A DNA stretch of 24,881 nucleotides from Amoebophrya sp. AT5.2 (Eukaryota > Sar > Dinophyceae > Syndiniales > Amoebophryaceae). The number at the start of each line of letters is the position of its first letter. Position 1 is the first letter of the stretch. The notes beneath the pieces are model-generated. The model saw nothing but the letters and a program-made list of their open reading frames with translations, ran no database searches and had not been told where the DNA came from. This document shows, in pieces, positions 8,302 to 18,764 of this stretch. The position numbers and the translations under genes were made by a program. The stretch is taken from assembly GCA_005223375.1 (NCBI GenBank), contig RXOD01004276.1, positions 1 to 24,881 on the forward strand, read 5' to 3'.

Positions 8302-11300
8302 TCACCGCCACGCCAGAATTCGGACGCGTATCGCCTCCCCGGTAACCAACGCTCCGAGGCTTTCGCACGGAACGAAGGAGGTGGCGAGGCCGCACCCCGC
8401 CAACACCTGCAGGAGCGAAGGTCGTCCGCGACACGTCGCAGTATTTGAGCTTGAGCCCGTGCTAGACTCATTTGAGCTTGACGTCCTAGACCTCGTAGTT
8501 GTCGATGCTGGTTGTTCTTTGTCTGTGCCTTGCATTCGTTTCTTTTCCTGGTGCTCTCCACCACCAGGACCACGACCAGCGAAGATGATATCTTCTTCTT
8601 CTTCGTGGTCATCTTCATCTTCTCCCTGGTCTACTCCGCCCACAGAACTACGTCTTCTTCTGTTGTCGTCGAAGTAGACTTGCACCGCCGCCTTGCCTCG
8701 CAACTCCTCCAGCACAGTCCTGCACAGGGCCATCCGCCTCTGCTGCTTCTCCTGCAAGAACTGCTCGCGCCTCCTACTTGCGGCGCCAACCGGGTCCATT
8801 CGCTCGGCAACCAGAAGGACGGAGAGTTCCGGCTCTGAAGCTGATGAAGTTCTTGTTAGGGGCCAGCTGTACACGCTTATGCAATCCTTGACCCCGACGC
8901 GGACGCTCGCGAGAAAGGCGCGGCTCACACGGAGGATCCGGTTAGCTGGAAGCTCGGATCTTGGTTGTCTCCGCTTGCGTTCTTTGGGAACAATGTGATT
9001 GGGTTCATCTTCCCTGGTTCTACTTCGCGTGTCTGACTCTGGTGATCTCCGCCCATCATCGCACGACAGCCTATGCCTATCACCTGTTCCTGTTTCGTCG
9101 TCGTGTCCGCGTCGCAGACCGTCTGTTTCTTGCTTTTCGGTATCCGTCTCGCACTTGTTCTCGATGTCTACGGCTTGGGCGGGCCACTGCTTCAGATCCT
9201 CAAGATCTTTGTCCTCCTCGGGGTCGTCGTGCAAGTAGTGTCCGAAAGAACCTCCTCTTTGCCGCTTCGGCACCAAGTGATTTGGTACCTCGTCCGCGAC
9301 GTCCGCATGATTTAACGGGCTCTCCTCTGCACTTTCAAAGGAGCTCTCCTCGCCGAAGTCGAGAAAAGGGCTGCGGTCAAGCTCGCGGGCCGGAGTCTCA
9401 TCCCCAACATCCAGCGAAGCAAGATCTTCAGGTCCACGCGCAGCCGGCCCCTTATCGTCATTCTCCTTCTTCAGCTTCGTCAGCTGTGGTCGTGAGTACA
9501 GGACGACGTCGCTTGACTTCATGTTGCCGGTTTCCCCCTCAGCGTGGTTGTTCATCCGAATCACGTTGACCTCAACCGCGGCGTTTTTTGGGAGCGACCT
9601 TACGGTTTGAATCAGGATGACTGGGGGTTTTCGTTTCGGTTTCCTCATGAACTTCTGATTGTTCTTTCTCATTGTCGCCGCGCTCGCGTGATCGCCTCCC
9701 GTCCAGGTCCGAAACAGCCCTGAGATGCGATCCTCGATCGCGGCGTACACAGCAGCGTCGCACCTCGCTCCTGCCCTGCATGCCGCGATCGAGGATCGCA
9801 TTTCATCCACCTTGTCCTCCGTCGCATTCGCGACCGCGAAAAGACGCCCCCGCTCGTCCAGCTCGAGTACGTCGTGTGCGAGCAAAACGTTGACCACCGC
9901 GACATTGGCGATCAAATCCTCCGAGGCTGTTTGTGCCTCCATCACCTGTATGGTGGGGCCAGGTGGCAACGATGAACTGAAAAAAAACAGATGTGGTCCT
10001 AGAAGTCCGAGCAGAATCGAGCAGGAAGAGAGCTGCCTGCTGCACCTGCTGCAGAGTAATTAAAAAATGTACACGTAGGAGCATCAAGGGTGGCTTTTTG
10101 CGGTTGGCAAGCCTGGCGCTGGCACCATTACAACGCCCCAAAGCTGACAGGGGTCCTAAGTAAATAAGCGCCACTCTATGCGCCCTCTTTTGCCCTACTT
10201 TCAGGCTCCGCCGACATGGTTTTTTTGTAACTCGAAACAGGGAGTACATTACGTACGGCAACGGCAGCTGATGTACTCCCTGTTTCAGGAATGCCGCTGA
10301 AAAACCACTGGTTTTTCAGGATTTTCCCAGCTCGGGAGCTTGGAGAACCCTGAGAAGTCACTGGGTTTTCAGGATCCTGCAACTTTTTAGGATTTCTTCA
10401 GGCTAGCTGTCAGACCTGTGGTCCGCAAAATAAATCCTAAGTCGCTATGTATTGCTCTGCTTAGCTTCAGCGAGTCGTGCAACCTGGTCCCTTCGTAACT
10501 TGAAACAGGGAGTACATCACGTACGGCAGCTCCAGCTCCCAGCGGGCTGGGACATGGGGGGAGATGGTGGGTGCTGCACCAAAACCACGGTGCATCACCA
10601 AAGGATTGCCACGGTGGTCATGTTGTTCGCCTTCTGGAACCACAAGAGTAGCTGGAAGCGTCATCGAGTGCGGGATCAGTCCCAACACGCCCGCGGACAG
10701 AAACAACTTCAGGGCCTCTCTTGCACCAGAACTTGATCTTGAGCCAGCAGCTGCACTTGAACTTGTTCTTGCAGGCAAAGGCGGAGGAAGAGCGACGTCA
10801 ACCGCCTGGGAGTAGGGGCCGATGCACGCCATGGCCCAGGCGGAGATGGACTGGACGTGCGTGACTGTGGTTTCTGCTTTCGGTGGTTGCTCGTTATCCG
10901 GCGAGCCTGCAGCTGCGGTGCGGAGGTCGTCTGCTACTTTTTGGCTCAGAATCTGTGCGTCGAGCCAGGCGTCGAGATCGTCCACGCGATCGGCATCAGC
11001 TGCATCTTCTTCAACCACTTTCTCTACTTCTGCCGCGGAAGGGGCGGGAGGAAGATCTGGATCCCGCCGTGCGGGTATTTGTGGCGCTTTATTTCCAACT
11101 GCAGCTCGAGCTCCTGCGAGGTCGCAACATGACGTCGACCACGATGAGCCACTTCTAGTACCGTTTCGTGTTGTTCTCATGTCGTCGTCGCGGTCCATCA
11201 TCGTGTGATCAACTACAACTTCATCCGCCACTCCGAAGAGCCTCAGACGCAACATCACTCCTTTCGGCAGCTCCGTTTCGTAGCAGCAGCGGCTAGGCGG

Positions 11301-14300
11301 GCGTACGGTATTCCCTCCAAACAAAATTTTCGAGTACAACGCATTCACCAATCCGAAGTCTTCTGCCACGTTCTTCAACTGCAGGTCGACGAACAACACC
11401 CTTCCCTTCTCCCCGCCGCCGCCCGCCGCACCGACGAAGCCGTGCTCTTCCAGCCACTCGCGGGCGAAGCCAAACACAATCTTTGCCTGCAGCTCCGTGT
11501 CCGCGCTCAACTTCGCGAAATTGCGCCGCAGGAACTGGGCCTGCTGGGCTTGCCGTTCCGGTTTCTGCTCCGGGGACCCCGGCGTGGCAGGGGCAGCTGC
11601 ATCGCTCCCCCCGCTTGCTACGTAGTCTTCCGGCTTCCACTCGACGCCGGCAGGGAGCAGCTCGTGAACGTCGGGTACCAGCTTTTGGAAGTCGATATCG
11701 TGAGGAAGAAACCAGAAGGCGGGGGCCGTGGTCGGATTTTTCGTGCTGAATGTCGAGGTCGAGCCCAACTCATCACGTTCTTGCACCTTGTCCAGCTGCT
11801 CCAGCAGGCTACTAGTTGTAGAGGACGACGCGCGTTCGTTATTTGAAGATGAGTACACAGGGTCCCAAAACAAACGCTTCGTGTTCGTGTTCGTCCCTCT
11901 CTTCGTCGAAGATCGAGTTAGACTTTCTTGAGAAGTAGTTCCAGAGAAAAACCGTGCTCGCGGCTCCTTGTTCTTGTAGTAGTAGTTCCAGCCCTGCTCC
12001 TGCTGCAGTTCCGGGGCAGGCAATCCTCCACGACCACGTCCACGACCTCGCCCCTGAAGATGTTCATCATCTACTTCAACTTCTTCTGATGCGGATGAAT
12101 CCGAATCCTGCTGATCTTCAGCCGCATCATCAAAGTTGGGCAGCGCTTCGAAATGCGTGTCGAAGAAATCTTCGTAGTGTCGGCGTGACAGCAGGCTTCT
12201 CGAGATGTGGTTCTTGGTCTCGAAGATCCTCGTGCGTTCGTGGCGCCATTGTTTCCACCCCGGCGCCGGCCCGCAGGCGGTGTGCCTAATAGTAGGTTTC
12301 GCCACGACCGCCTGTGAATTTTCGAGCCGCAGAGGCCGAAGCTGCGAGAAAAGCCAGTTGCTCTGCAACGAATCACGATGCTCTTGCAAGCACTCGTCCG
12401 ACTTTAGGTGTAGATAGGTCAATGGCAGCAGCAGTTGCACCCCGCTCTCCGCCAGTGCTGCTACCGGCGCTAGACAGTCCAACACGGTTTCCATAGAGAC
12501 GAGCTTCACTGAACGAATCTTGTCGAGGATATCAATAAACTCCGGGCGCGCATCAACGTCGCGCTCCGCTCCAGAAGTTGTACAGCCGCTCGTCATCCCC
12601 GTTCGCGTTCCCCCCGTGCTCTCGCCCTCGTACCGCCGCGCCACCTCTGCCACATCGAACATGTAGCCGACGCGATGTTGCTGTTCGTGTTCCTCTTTCT
12701 TCATCTGCATCGCGTCGGGGCGCCGGCGTGTACTACCCTCATCAGCGGCCTGAAGGTAGTACACGCCCGCGCCGTGAGAAACCGCCTCGTAGTCGTACCG
12801 AGGTTGGTACGGGGGCTTGTGGTCGTCCACTCGGGGGCTCCAGGTGGTCCACTCGGGTGGTACGGGGGCTTGTCGTGTCCCGCCTTCGTTCGGCGTGTTG
12901 GTGTTACTCCTCGAGGTGGAAACATCAAATCGGAAGTCGAACAATCGCCGGAGTGCACGAAAGTCAGAATCTCGTCCACGTGTCTCGTCCCCCATGTCGG
13001 AACAATCTCCAAGTAGTTGTGCAGCTTCTGCTTCTTCTACCACCACGGGACGAGGCAAAGCAGCCTCAGCTTCCCGAAGTCGTGCCGTCCTCCTGTAGCG
13101 CTCGAGGTTTGTGTACAGTTTCGAGCGCACGCACACCGTCTCGTACTCACCGCCTTCGCCGCAAACGTGAAACCCGTTTTCCTCGTGCAATTTCCCAAAA
13201 ATACCCGCCATCTCCCGCAGGCTTTTCCCCAGGTGCTGCTTTTCGAGCCCCATGGAGCACACCTTCACGAGCACCGCATCGAAGGTTTCCTCCTCATTCA
13301 TGGCGGAAAGAACCACGCGCTGCGGAATCCGCCACAGAAAGGAGAGGTTCACCAGCCCGAGCCTCCCGCAGACGGCCTCCACGCGCAGCCGCTGGTAGTC
13401 GGAGAAAATGGCACCCGAGCAGACGCCGTACAGGTCGGGAAACAGCCGCTTGGCCTCCGAAAGAAGAATAAAGAGGTCCTCCGTCTCGTCGGAGGAGGAG
13501 CCGGCAGCCTCGTAAAAGAGCTCTGTGTTCAGCGCCTCGCCACGAATTTCCCTCGATAGAAGCGGCAGCCCCATCGCGCCCGCGATGTCCCGCACAAGTT
13601 CGGTGCAAACCGTCTGGTACATCCAGCTGTCGATCTCGGTGTGTTTCCGGAGGTTCCCGATACACACCACGTCGTAACTCTCCAGCTCGCACGCGATTTC
13701 CAGGTTGAACAGCGAATCCTTGCCGCCGGAAACGAGCCCGAGCACCTGTTTGTTCCTGTCGGCGCCGGAGAAGGACGAATTTCGCCGCAGAGCTGCACCA
13801 AGCGATGTCCCATCGGGCGGTGGAGACGCCGGTGTGCTGCAGGAGCGTTTGGGTTCTTTCGCGCCCGTCCTGGGGGCGGACGTTTTCCTTGCGGGCCGGG
13901 GGGGTTTGTTGCAAAAGCACGTCGGCTCGTTTGTTTTCCGCCGCGGTGCGGGAGTCGCCGGACTCGGAGCTGGCTGTGGAGTATGAGTATGCCCCTTCGA
14001 TATCTTCTCCGACGACGTCGACATAGACGTGACTCCTCCGCTGTCCCCAGACGCGGCTTGCTCTTTCTTCTCGTCCAGATCTTCGTTCTTCCGTTTGTTT
14101 CCTTTCTCTCCTGCTTCCGTGATCAGATCTCGATCATGACGATCTTCATCTTCATCCCGGAATTCGTTCATGGCGTCTTCCCACCATTCGTCACTGTCGA
14201 CGGTGCTGGCCTCATCGTCTTCCACTTCTGATTTGGTTTTGTGGTCTCCTGCGCCCCATCCAGCTTTTCCACATGATCCGGCTTCGGACTTATGGTTCCC

Positions 14301-15956
14301 CTCCTGCTGCTGGTGAAGATTCCACACGACAGAGACTTCTTCCCGCCCTCCGTCCGCTGGGGTTCTGGATCTACTGGCGGGGGGCGTGGTCTTCGACTTC
14401 GTTTTCCCCTTCGTGTTGTTGCTGCTGTTCGCCTTCGGGTTGTTGTTTGTTGAGTTCGCAGCTTCAGGTCGTCCCATGATGCCGCGCCTCCCCACGGGAG
14501 GTTCGAACGGTTTTACCAGGCCGAGAAAGTCCTCCGCCTCTTTCTCCGTTGTGGCTGATGTGGAAGCACTTGTACTTGCCCCCTCCGCTCGCAGGCGCGG
14601 CGAGCGGGCCGGCACGAGAAGACCCGGCGGGGTCGTGGTGCGCCGGCAAGGTTCTTGCAAGGGGCTGGTGATTTTCTTCACGCCACATGGTGGGGGTTTA
14701 TTCTCTTTTTTGCCCCCCCCGGCGGACGAGTCGCCACGACTCCCTGCGGGCCGCAGACGAGGGCGATCCGGCGGCGGCAGATGCGGGCCGGAGGACGAGC
14801 CGCCGGCAGATGAGCAGGGCGTGGTCGCTGACGGGCCAAGAAAGAATCTCGCTGCCTCCTGCTCAGCCTGCCGAGACAAAGACTTCGTCACCTCCTCCTC
14901 GGTCCTTCTGGTTTTCAGGTTCACTTGTTCCCCGCCAGCAACTGCAGATCCAGTTGTAGTTGTTTTTGTTGCCGCTGCGTCTTGTTCCGAGGAGAGGCTT
15001 CTCGACTTGTTGTTGTTTCGTTCCGGCCACGCCGGCACTGGCACAATTCGTGAATTATAACCGGCTTCGTGGCTGGTCGTGCTCGTGGAACGCCTGATGG
15101 CTTCCTGGTCGTAACTGTGACGCCGCATCGTAGACGTGCTGGCTGCGCGCATGGTGCACGGTGGCAACACACCTTCCACGTCATGCGTCGCGCGCTGTAG
15201 AAGCTGTGCCCACTCGTGAAGGACGCCGCTAGCACTCCCGGAAGATACAGTGGAATTCGTTGCTTGTTTCTCCTCGTCCACGAACAAATCGTGGTCTCGA
15301 AAATCGTCTTCCTCGTCCTCGGACGAATCGGACGACGCCGATGAAAACAACCTTGCAGATTCTGCTTCACCTCGTACTCCTCCTCTCGTAAATGCCGTTC
15401 TACTCTGGCCCTTTGGGTCACACACAGACGAGTAGCCGAAGGGGGAAAGTCGCCGACCGCTCCTCGCCCCGCTGTCACGCCACGTGCTGGTCCGCTCGGT
15501 AACATCATTGTTGCTGTAAGGTCGTATCGTCTTCTGCGCCCATGATGTATCGTTTTTCTTCATCGTCTTCTTCTCCTGTTTCATCCGCGTCTCCATGTCG
15601 AAGATCTCATCTTTCACTTTCTCGTTTGAGTCGCGTGTTCGTGTGACCCAACTTATCACACCGCTGAAGTACTCGCCTCCAATGTCCTGCTCGCCATCCA
15701 ATGTCCTTTCGGCCGCGGACGGGGTTTCTCGCCTCCCGCTCCAATGTCCTCGCTTGGAGGTGTTGTAGTCCATCCTCGTGCCCGCGCGGCCAGACGATGT
15801 TGTAGATGCCGGCGCTGGCGGAAATACTTTTGCGCTCGTCTGGTCGCGCCGAAGGCGAGGACCCATCTCCGGAGCACTGCAGCTCTTTGAAGTAGGCGTA
15901 CTAGGGTAGCTCGCGCTGCGAGTGCGACAGACGTCCGATGGTCCTTCCGAGTCCAT
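8302..15956 (-). CDS. DPH6: diphthine-ammonia ligase with two RidA-like domains, giant form
   Basis: Modelled as exon 1 (15956-10500) and exon 2 (9945-8302) around a 554-nt GT-AG phase-0 intron; about 2,366 residues. The ATP-pyrophosphatase domain starts with the PP-loop SGGKDS (residues 743-748, plus 13714-13730). It continues with EIDSWMYQTV, GAIFSDYQRLRVEAVC, KHLGKSL-like QHLGKSL and CGEGGEYET (about residue 931), all DPH6 signatures. Next comes a split RidA-like domain (FGLVNALYSKI, ELPKGVMLRL, about 1515-1575). A second begins near 1700 (WAMACIGPYSQAVD) and crosses the intron, ending PPVILIQTVRSLPKNAAVEV in exon 2. DPH6 amidates diphthine on EF2 using ATP and ammonium. Yeast Dph6 has the same domain order in 685 residues; here there is a disordered N-terminal extension of about 740 residues, a large insertion, and an unrecognised 400-residue tail. 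The start is the first in-frame ATG. Confidence 0.93.
8970..9293 (-). repeat. repeated PNHxVPK motif in the DPH6 tail
   Basis: Exon 2 of DPH6 encodes EVPNHLVPKRQ (about 9293-9260) and then DEPNHIVPKERK (about 9010-8970). Both follow acidic Ser/Arg-rich sequence and precede a basic patch. This is an internal repeat in the C-terminal extension; I recognise no known motif. Confidence 0.7.
9725..9801. repeat. perfect 20-bp-arm hairpin inside DPH6 coding sequence
   Basis: Arms 9725-9744 and 9782-9801 are exact reverse complements around a 37-nt spacer. It is translated within the second RidA-like domain: one arm reads MRSSIAA and the other AAIEDRI. The latter lies where RidA proteins have their conserved pre-helix (VYAAIEDRISGLF). 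Confidence 0.95.
10227..10286. repeat. copy of the DPH6 exon 1 end plus its own inverted copy
   Basis: Positions 10227-10261 repeat the exon-intron junction at 10495-10529 with only two mismatches in the first 34 nt. On the minus strand the copy would read LPYVMYSLFR against LPYVMYSLFQ in the exon. The copy's end is also present inverted: 10234-10249 and 10271-10286 are perfect 16-bp arms around a 21-nt spacer. Confidence 0.9.
10297..10372. repeat. two diverged copies of a 23-nt palindrome
   Basis: At 10297-10319 the arms CTGAAAAACCA and TGGTTTTTCAG flank one base. At 10350-10372 a related 23-mer has several substitutions that spoil the pairing. On the minus strand the two units, with flanks (ATCCTGAAAA...), form an imperfect direct repeat of about 35 nt within the DPH6 intron. 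Confidence 0.75.
12719..12773. repeat. 19-bp-arm hairpin inside DPH6 exon 1
   Basis: Arms 12719-12737 and 12755-12773 pair at 18 of 19 positions around a 17-nt spacer. It is translated as GAGVYYLQAADEGSTRRRPD in the region just after the ligase domain, probably at the start of the first RidA-like domain. Confidence 0.9.
12805..12873. repeat. interleaved direct repeats in DPH6 exon 1
   Basis: TGGTACGGGGGCTTGT occurs at 12805-12820 and 12858-12873. GTCCACTCGGG occurs at 12825-12835 and 12847-12857. On the minus strand they encode Pro-rich sequence (APVPPEW, KPPYQPR). Confidence 0.85.
15678..15750. repeat. 11-nt sequence repeated three times near the DPH6 N-terminus
   Basis: TCCAATGTCCT occurs at 15678-15688, 15697-15707 and 15740-15750. 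Read on the minus strand in different frames, the copies contribute GHWSG, RTLDG and QDIGG to the disordered N-terminal extension. Confidence 0.85.
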
Positions 15957-17238
15957 GATTATACACAATTTTGGTGAACTAAGTTGTGACTCAGTGTTTG
16001 GCGGAGGCAGGTAACTAAAAAAACTACGCAGCTCGATACATAGATATAATATAAAGTTAGTGTATTACATATACATGGCGAAACAAAAAAATGCCAATCT
16101 TCTCTGTGCGATCTACAGCTCCTGTGTGTAATACGAACATCCACATCCTGAGGTTTCATTTCAATAGATACTGGGTGTAGCGCTAGCGACGCTTTGATTC
16201 GGTTAACGGCATCAGCACCACGAAAGAACTAAGAAGGTATACTAGGGGTAGGGTGCATCAATCAATTTATTACTCACAAAGAAAGCATAGAGGGTTTGGT
16301 GCCCTCTTCACTCGTCATAGGGCACACAACAATGTTGCGCGATTGAATCGATCTTCGCTGACCTTCACGAAATCATTTAAATAAAAGCAAGGATCTCCTC
16401 CTGGACTACCACATCCTACTTGTTGCGGGCGGCGACTACAGATCTCTTGGTCATAATCAGCGACTTTACAGTAAATTAAAGATCACTTCAGATTTCTGAT
16501 CTCGTACTTGTTCTTTTACTTTTCCATTTATGCTCAGTACTCTTTCGGGCGCGGGCGAGATCGTCCAGCATACATGTGGGATGCATTTTTTCCGGTACCG
16601 TACTGCAGCTAATTTAGATGCGCCGCGTGGCTTGTACATGTACAAGCAACTTCATCATAATTCTCGTTCGCAGTGAGCTGTGTGTTTGTGTGTGTGGCAG
16701 CGCTGCTTCTTTGGCTTTCAATTGAATTTCATCCTTTCATCTTTATCACTGCGCGCGAGTGCAACTCTGGGCGAGCAGTTGACGTTGAGAGGCTGCACAA
16801 GCATTTGGAGCCTCAAAGCGGTTCAAGTTTTGTGCGCTGCGGCTTCGGTTCGTTTCCATTTGCGAAAAAGAAAATGCGAACGACCCCATCGAAAGGCGCT
16901 GCAGCTGCAGCCAAAGCCGTGCTAGACGCCGAAATTCAAATTGATTTCGATGTAAACATAGGCTGCATGTTGATCATGGTGGTCGTAAGCGTATACGGTA
17001 ACCTCGACCTCGTCCTCCATTTTTTTATACTACTGCAACAACTTTGCACAACCACGACAAGAACCCAAGCCCCTAGAGGCACCACCCGGCGCACACCAGA
17101 AGTAAGTACTTAGCTGGCGGCGGGCGCATAATCTCGCCCCCGGTCGTCGTCCAGGGTTGCAAGTCATGCGTGGACCACTACGGTGGATCTTCATGCGGGC
17201 GAATACCGTAGCAGGAACAACCTCCTTATATCCGGTCA
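15957..17238. other. 1.3 kb interval upstream of DPH6
   Basis: Mostly AT-rich up to about 16680; presumably the DPH6 promoter and leader plus the 3' UTR of the gene to the right. A plus-strand ATG at 16874 opens 80 codons (MRTTPSKGAAAAAKAVLDAE, then hydrophobic sequence), but it matches nothing I know and would be the only plus-strand gene. Not annotated as CDS. Confidence 0.5.
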
Positions 17239-18764
17239 TCAAGCGGCCCTCCTCTTCTTCTGGAAGAGCAGCATGACTTCGCGGAAATTGTTCCGGACCT
17301 CGTTCACAAGCTCGAAGTTCAGCCGCGGGTCCTGTAGCATCATTAGAAAAGGTTGAAAAATTCCGCTTCCTACGGCTGTAATTTGCTGAGCGATAGGGGC
17401 CAGCGACTCACGACAGGTGGACATGGAACGACACAGCCTGCTCGTAGGCCGTGGGGGGGCAAACGCAAAGTAGTCGGAGATTAGTTATCTGAACGATCCA
17501 CCTAGACCTCGTCGCTGGAGGGAGGAGCAATCTCCTGCGAATGGCACCAAGGAGATGAGACCACGGCAAGCCTACGCCTGGACCTATAGAACCTGACTTT
17601 TTTCAACCCTTAACATCAGCTGCGAGATCTCGTCCTCACACATGCACTCGGGCATCACCGCGACGTGCAGCCAAAACACCTCTTCCAGGGTGCGTCGCCG
17701 CATCCCACGGAAGACCGCGTCTTCCGTCCCCGACACCTTGATCCGGACACCAATGCGCAAAATTCCGTGCTTCAAAAAATCCTCCTGGAAGTAGGGGGGG
17801 TGGATATCCGGGGTAGCCAGCTGGTGCGTGGTGGAAAACGAGGGCAAGACGAGCGGTTCGTGCGGATTTGCATCTCCATCTTTTGGATTCCCCTGGTGCT
17901 CAACGGAGGGATCGCGGCTACGGCGGGGAGGTGGGTTAAATCCACGTCCTTCCGACGTGCTATTTTGGTACACAGCAATCAGCTTCTGGTAGCTAACTGG
18001 AAAGCGTTTCCTGTGCAGTCGGAGAAAGTGCGGGTAGATGACTTTGTCAAGAAAGCCGTCAACTGTCTCGAACTCCATGCACGGACGAAGACTGGGGATA
18101 GACGTTGTACTCTCAGTCTGTTTCGTCTCAGCGGTGTCGTGATAGCCACCTCCCGGTGTTTGTGGGAGATTCCTGCTCCCGCTCGTAGTTTCCACTCGTT
18201 TCACCTCCCGCCAATATTCCTCATCTCGGCATTCGTCCCAGCTGAGTCCTGTGAAGGAGTTCGCCCCCTGCGCAAACGCTTCGGCGATATTTCTGCCGGG
18301 TAAGACTTTTCGTTCCGTCGGGCGGAACCATCCCTGCTTGTCGTCGATGAAGAGAGACGCGGCGCGGATCAGAAATTTTCCGTCGTCAAACGCATTCAGG
18401 GGGACGGGAAAGGAGTTGTTGTTCTGAAGGTAGGCTTTCGTCGCCGGGTCGGCGGCGTTCTTTGCATCGTCCCCGTCGAGAAAGTCTTCGTGGAGAGCAG
18501 GTCTTGCACTTCTCCCTGTGAACTCATCGGATGCTGATGATGAAGCTTCATCCGCCTCCTTCTGTTCCTTTCTTTTCTCCACTTCCCTGTCAATTTTCGC
18601 TTGCTCCAGGTTCACGCCATGCACAAACACGTACTCCCTCGGGTAGTTGTCCAAATAGCTCGCAGTCTTCGCGAACAGTGCGTCGATCGTTTTGTTCAAC
18701 ACCCTAATCGCGGCCCTGCTTCCATCCAATTCGATCGCACCGTAGCGCGCCCAGCCGACAGTGA
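17239..18764 (-). CDS. unrecognised two-exon (or more) protein, 5' end unresolved
   Basis: Exon 18764-17615 is joined to 17437-17239 by a 177-nt intron with donor GTTAAG and acceptor GAGCAG; the phase-2 join gives ISQLM|LCRSMSTCRESL and a stop. The visible protein is about 450 residues. Protein-like blocks alternate with Ser/Glu/Lys-rich insertions: TVGWARYGAIELDGSRAAI, DNYPREYVFVHGVNLEQ, FLDKVIYPHFLRLHRKRFPV, HGILRIGVRIKVSGTEDAVF, LEEVFWLHVAVMPE, and a helical C-terminus (NEVRNNFREVMLLFQKKRRA). No ATG precedes the first block in frame, so an upstream exon is needed. A frame from an ATG at 19010 (MPTQRVDQSTPLADSDG) is a candidate, joined to the acceptor at 18766-18765. I do not recognise the family. 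Confidence 0.65.

Larger units (their letters stand above)
9946..10499 (-). other. DPH6 intron with fold-back exon copy
   Basis: Inferred donor GTTACG follows TTT CAA at 10500, and the acceptor CATACAG ends at 9946. The join gives LPYVMYSLFQ|VMEAQTASEDL, which restores the RidA helix and the downstream NVAVVNVLLAHD strand in phase 0. A second candidate acceptor after a pyrimidine run (TTTTTTTTCAG, near 9980) would break the phase. The intron contains the repeats listed at 10227-10286 and 10297-10372. Confidence 0.7.

Noticed and set aside
10176..10382. 68-codon minus-strand frame in the DPH6 intron
   Set aside because: It is built from the intron's palindromic and direct repeats. Apart from the copied exon end in another frame it resembles no protein.
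12578..13471. 297-codon plus-strand open frame
   Set aside because: It lies opposite the DPH6 ligase domain, whose catalytic motifs are certain; the Arg/Ser/Pro-rich translation is a composition artefact.
16673..17113. 146-codon plus-strand frame with hydrophobic stretches
   Set aside because: It begins with GTG; the first ATG leaves only 80 codons. There is no family match, and it would be the only gene on the plus strand.
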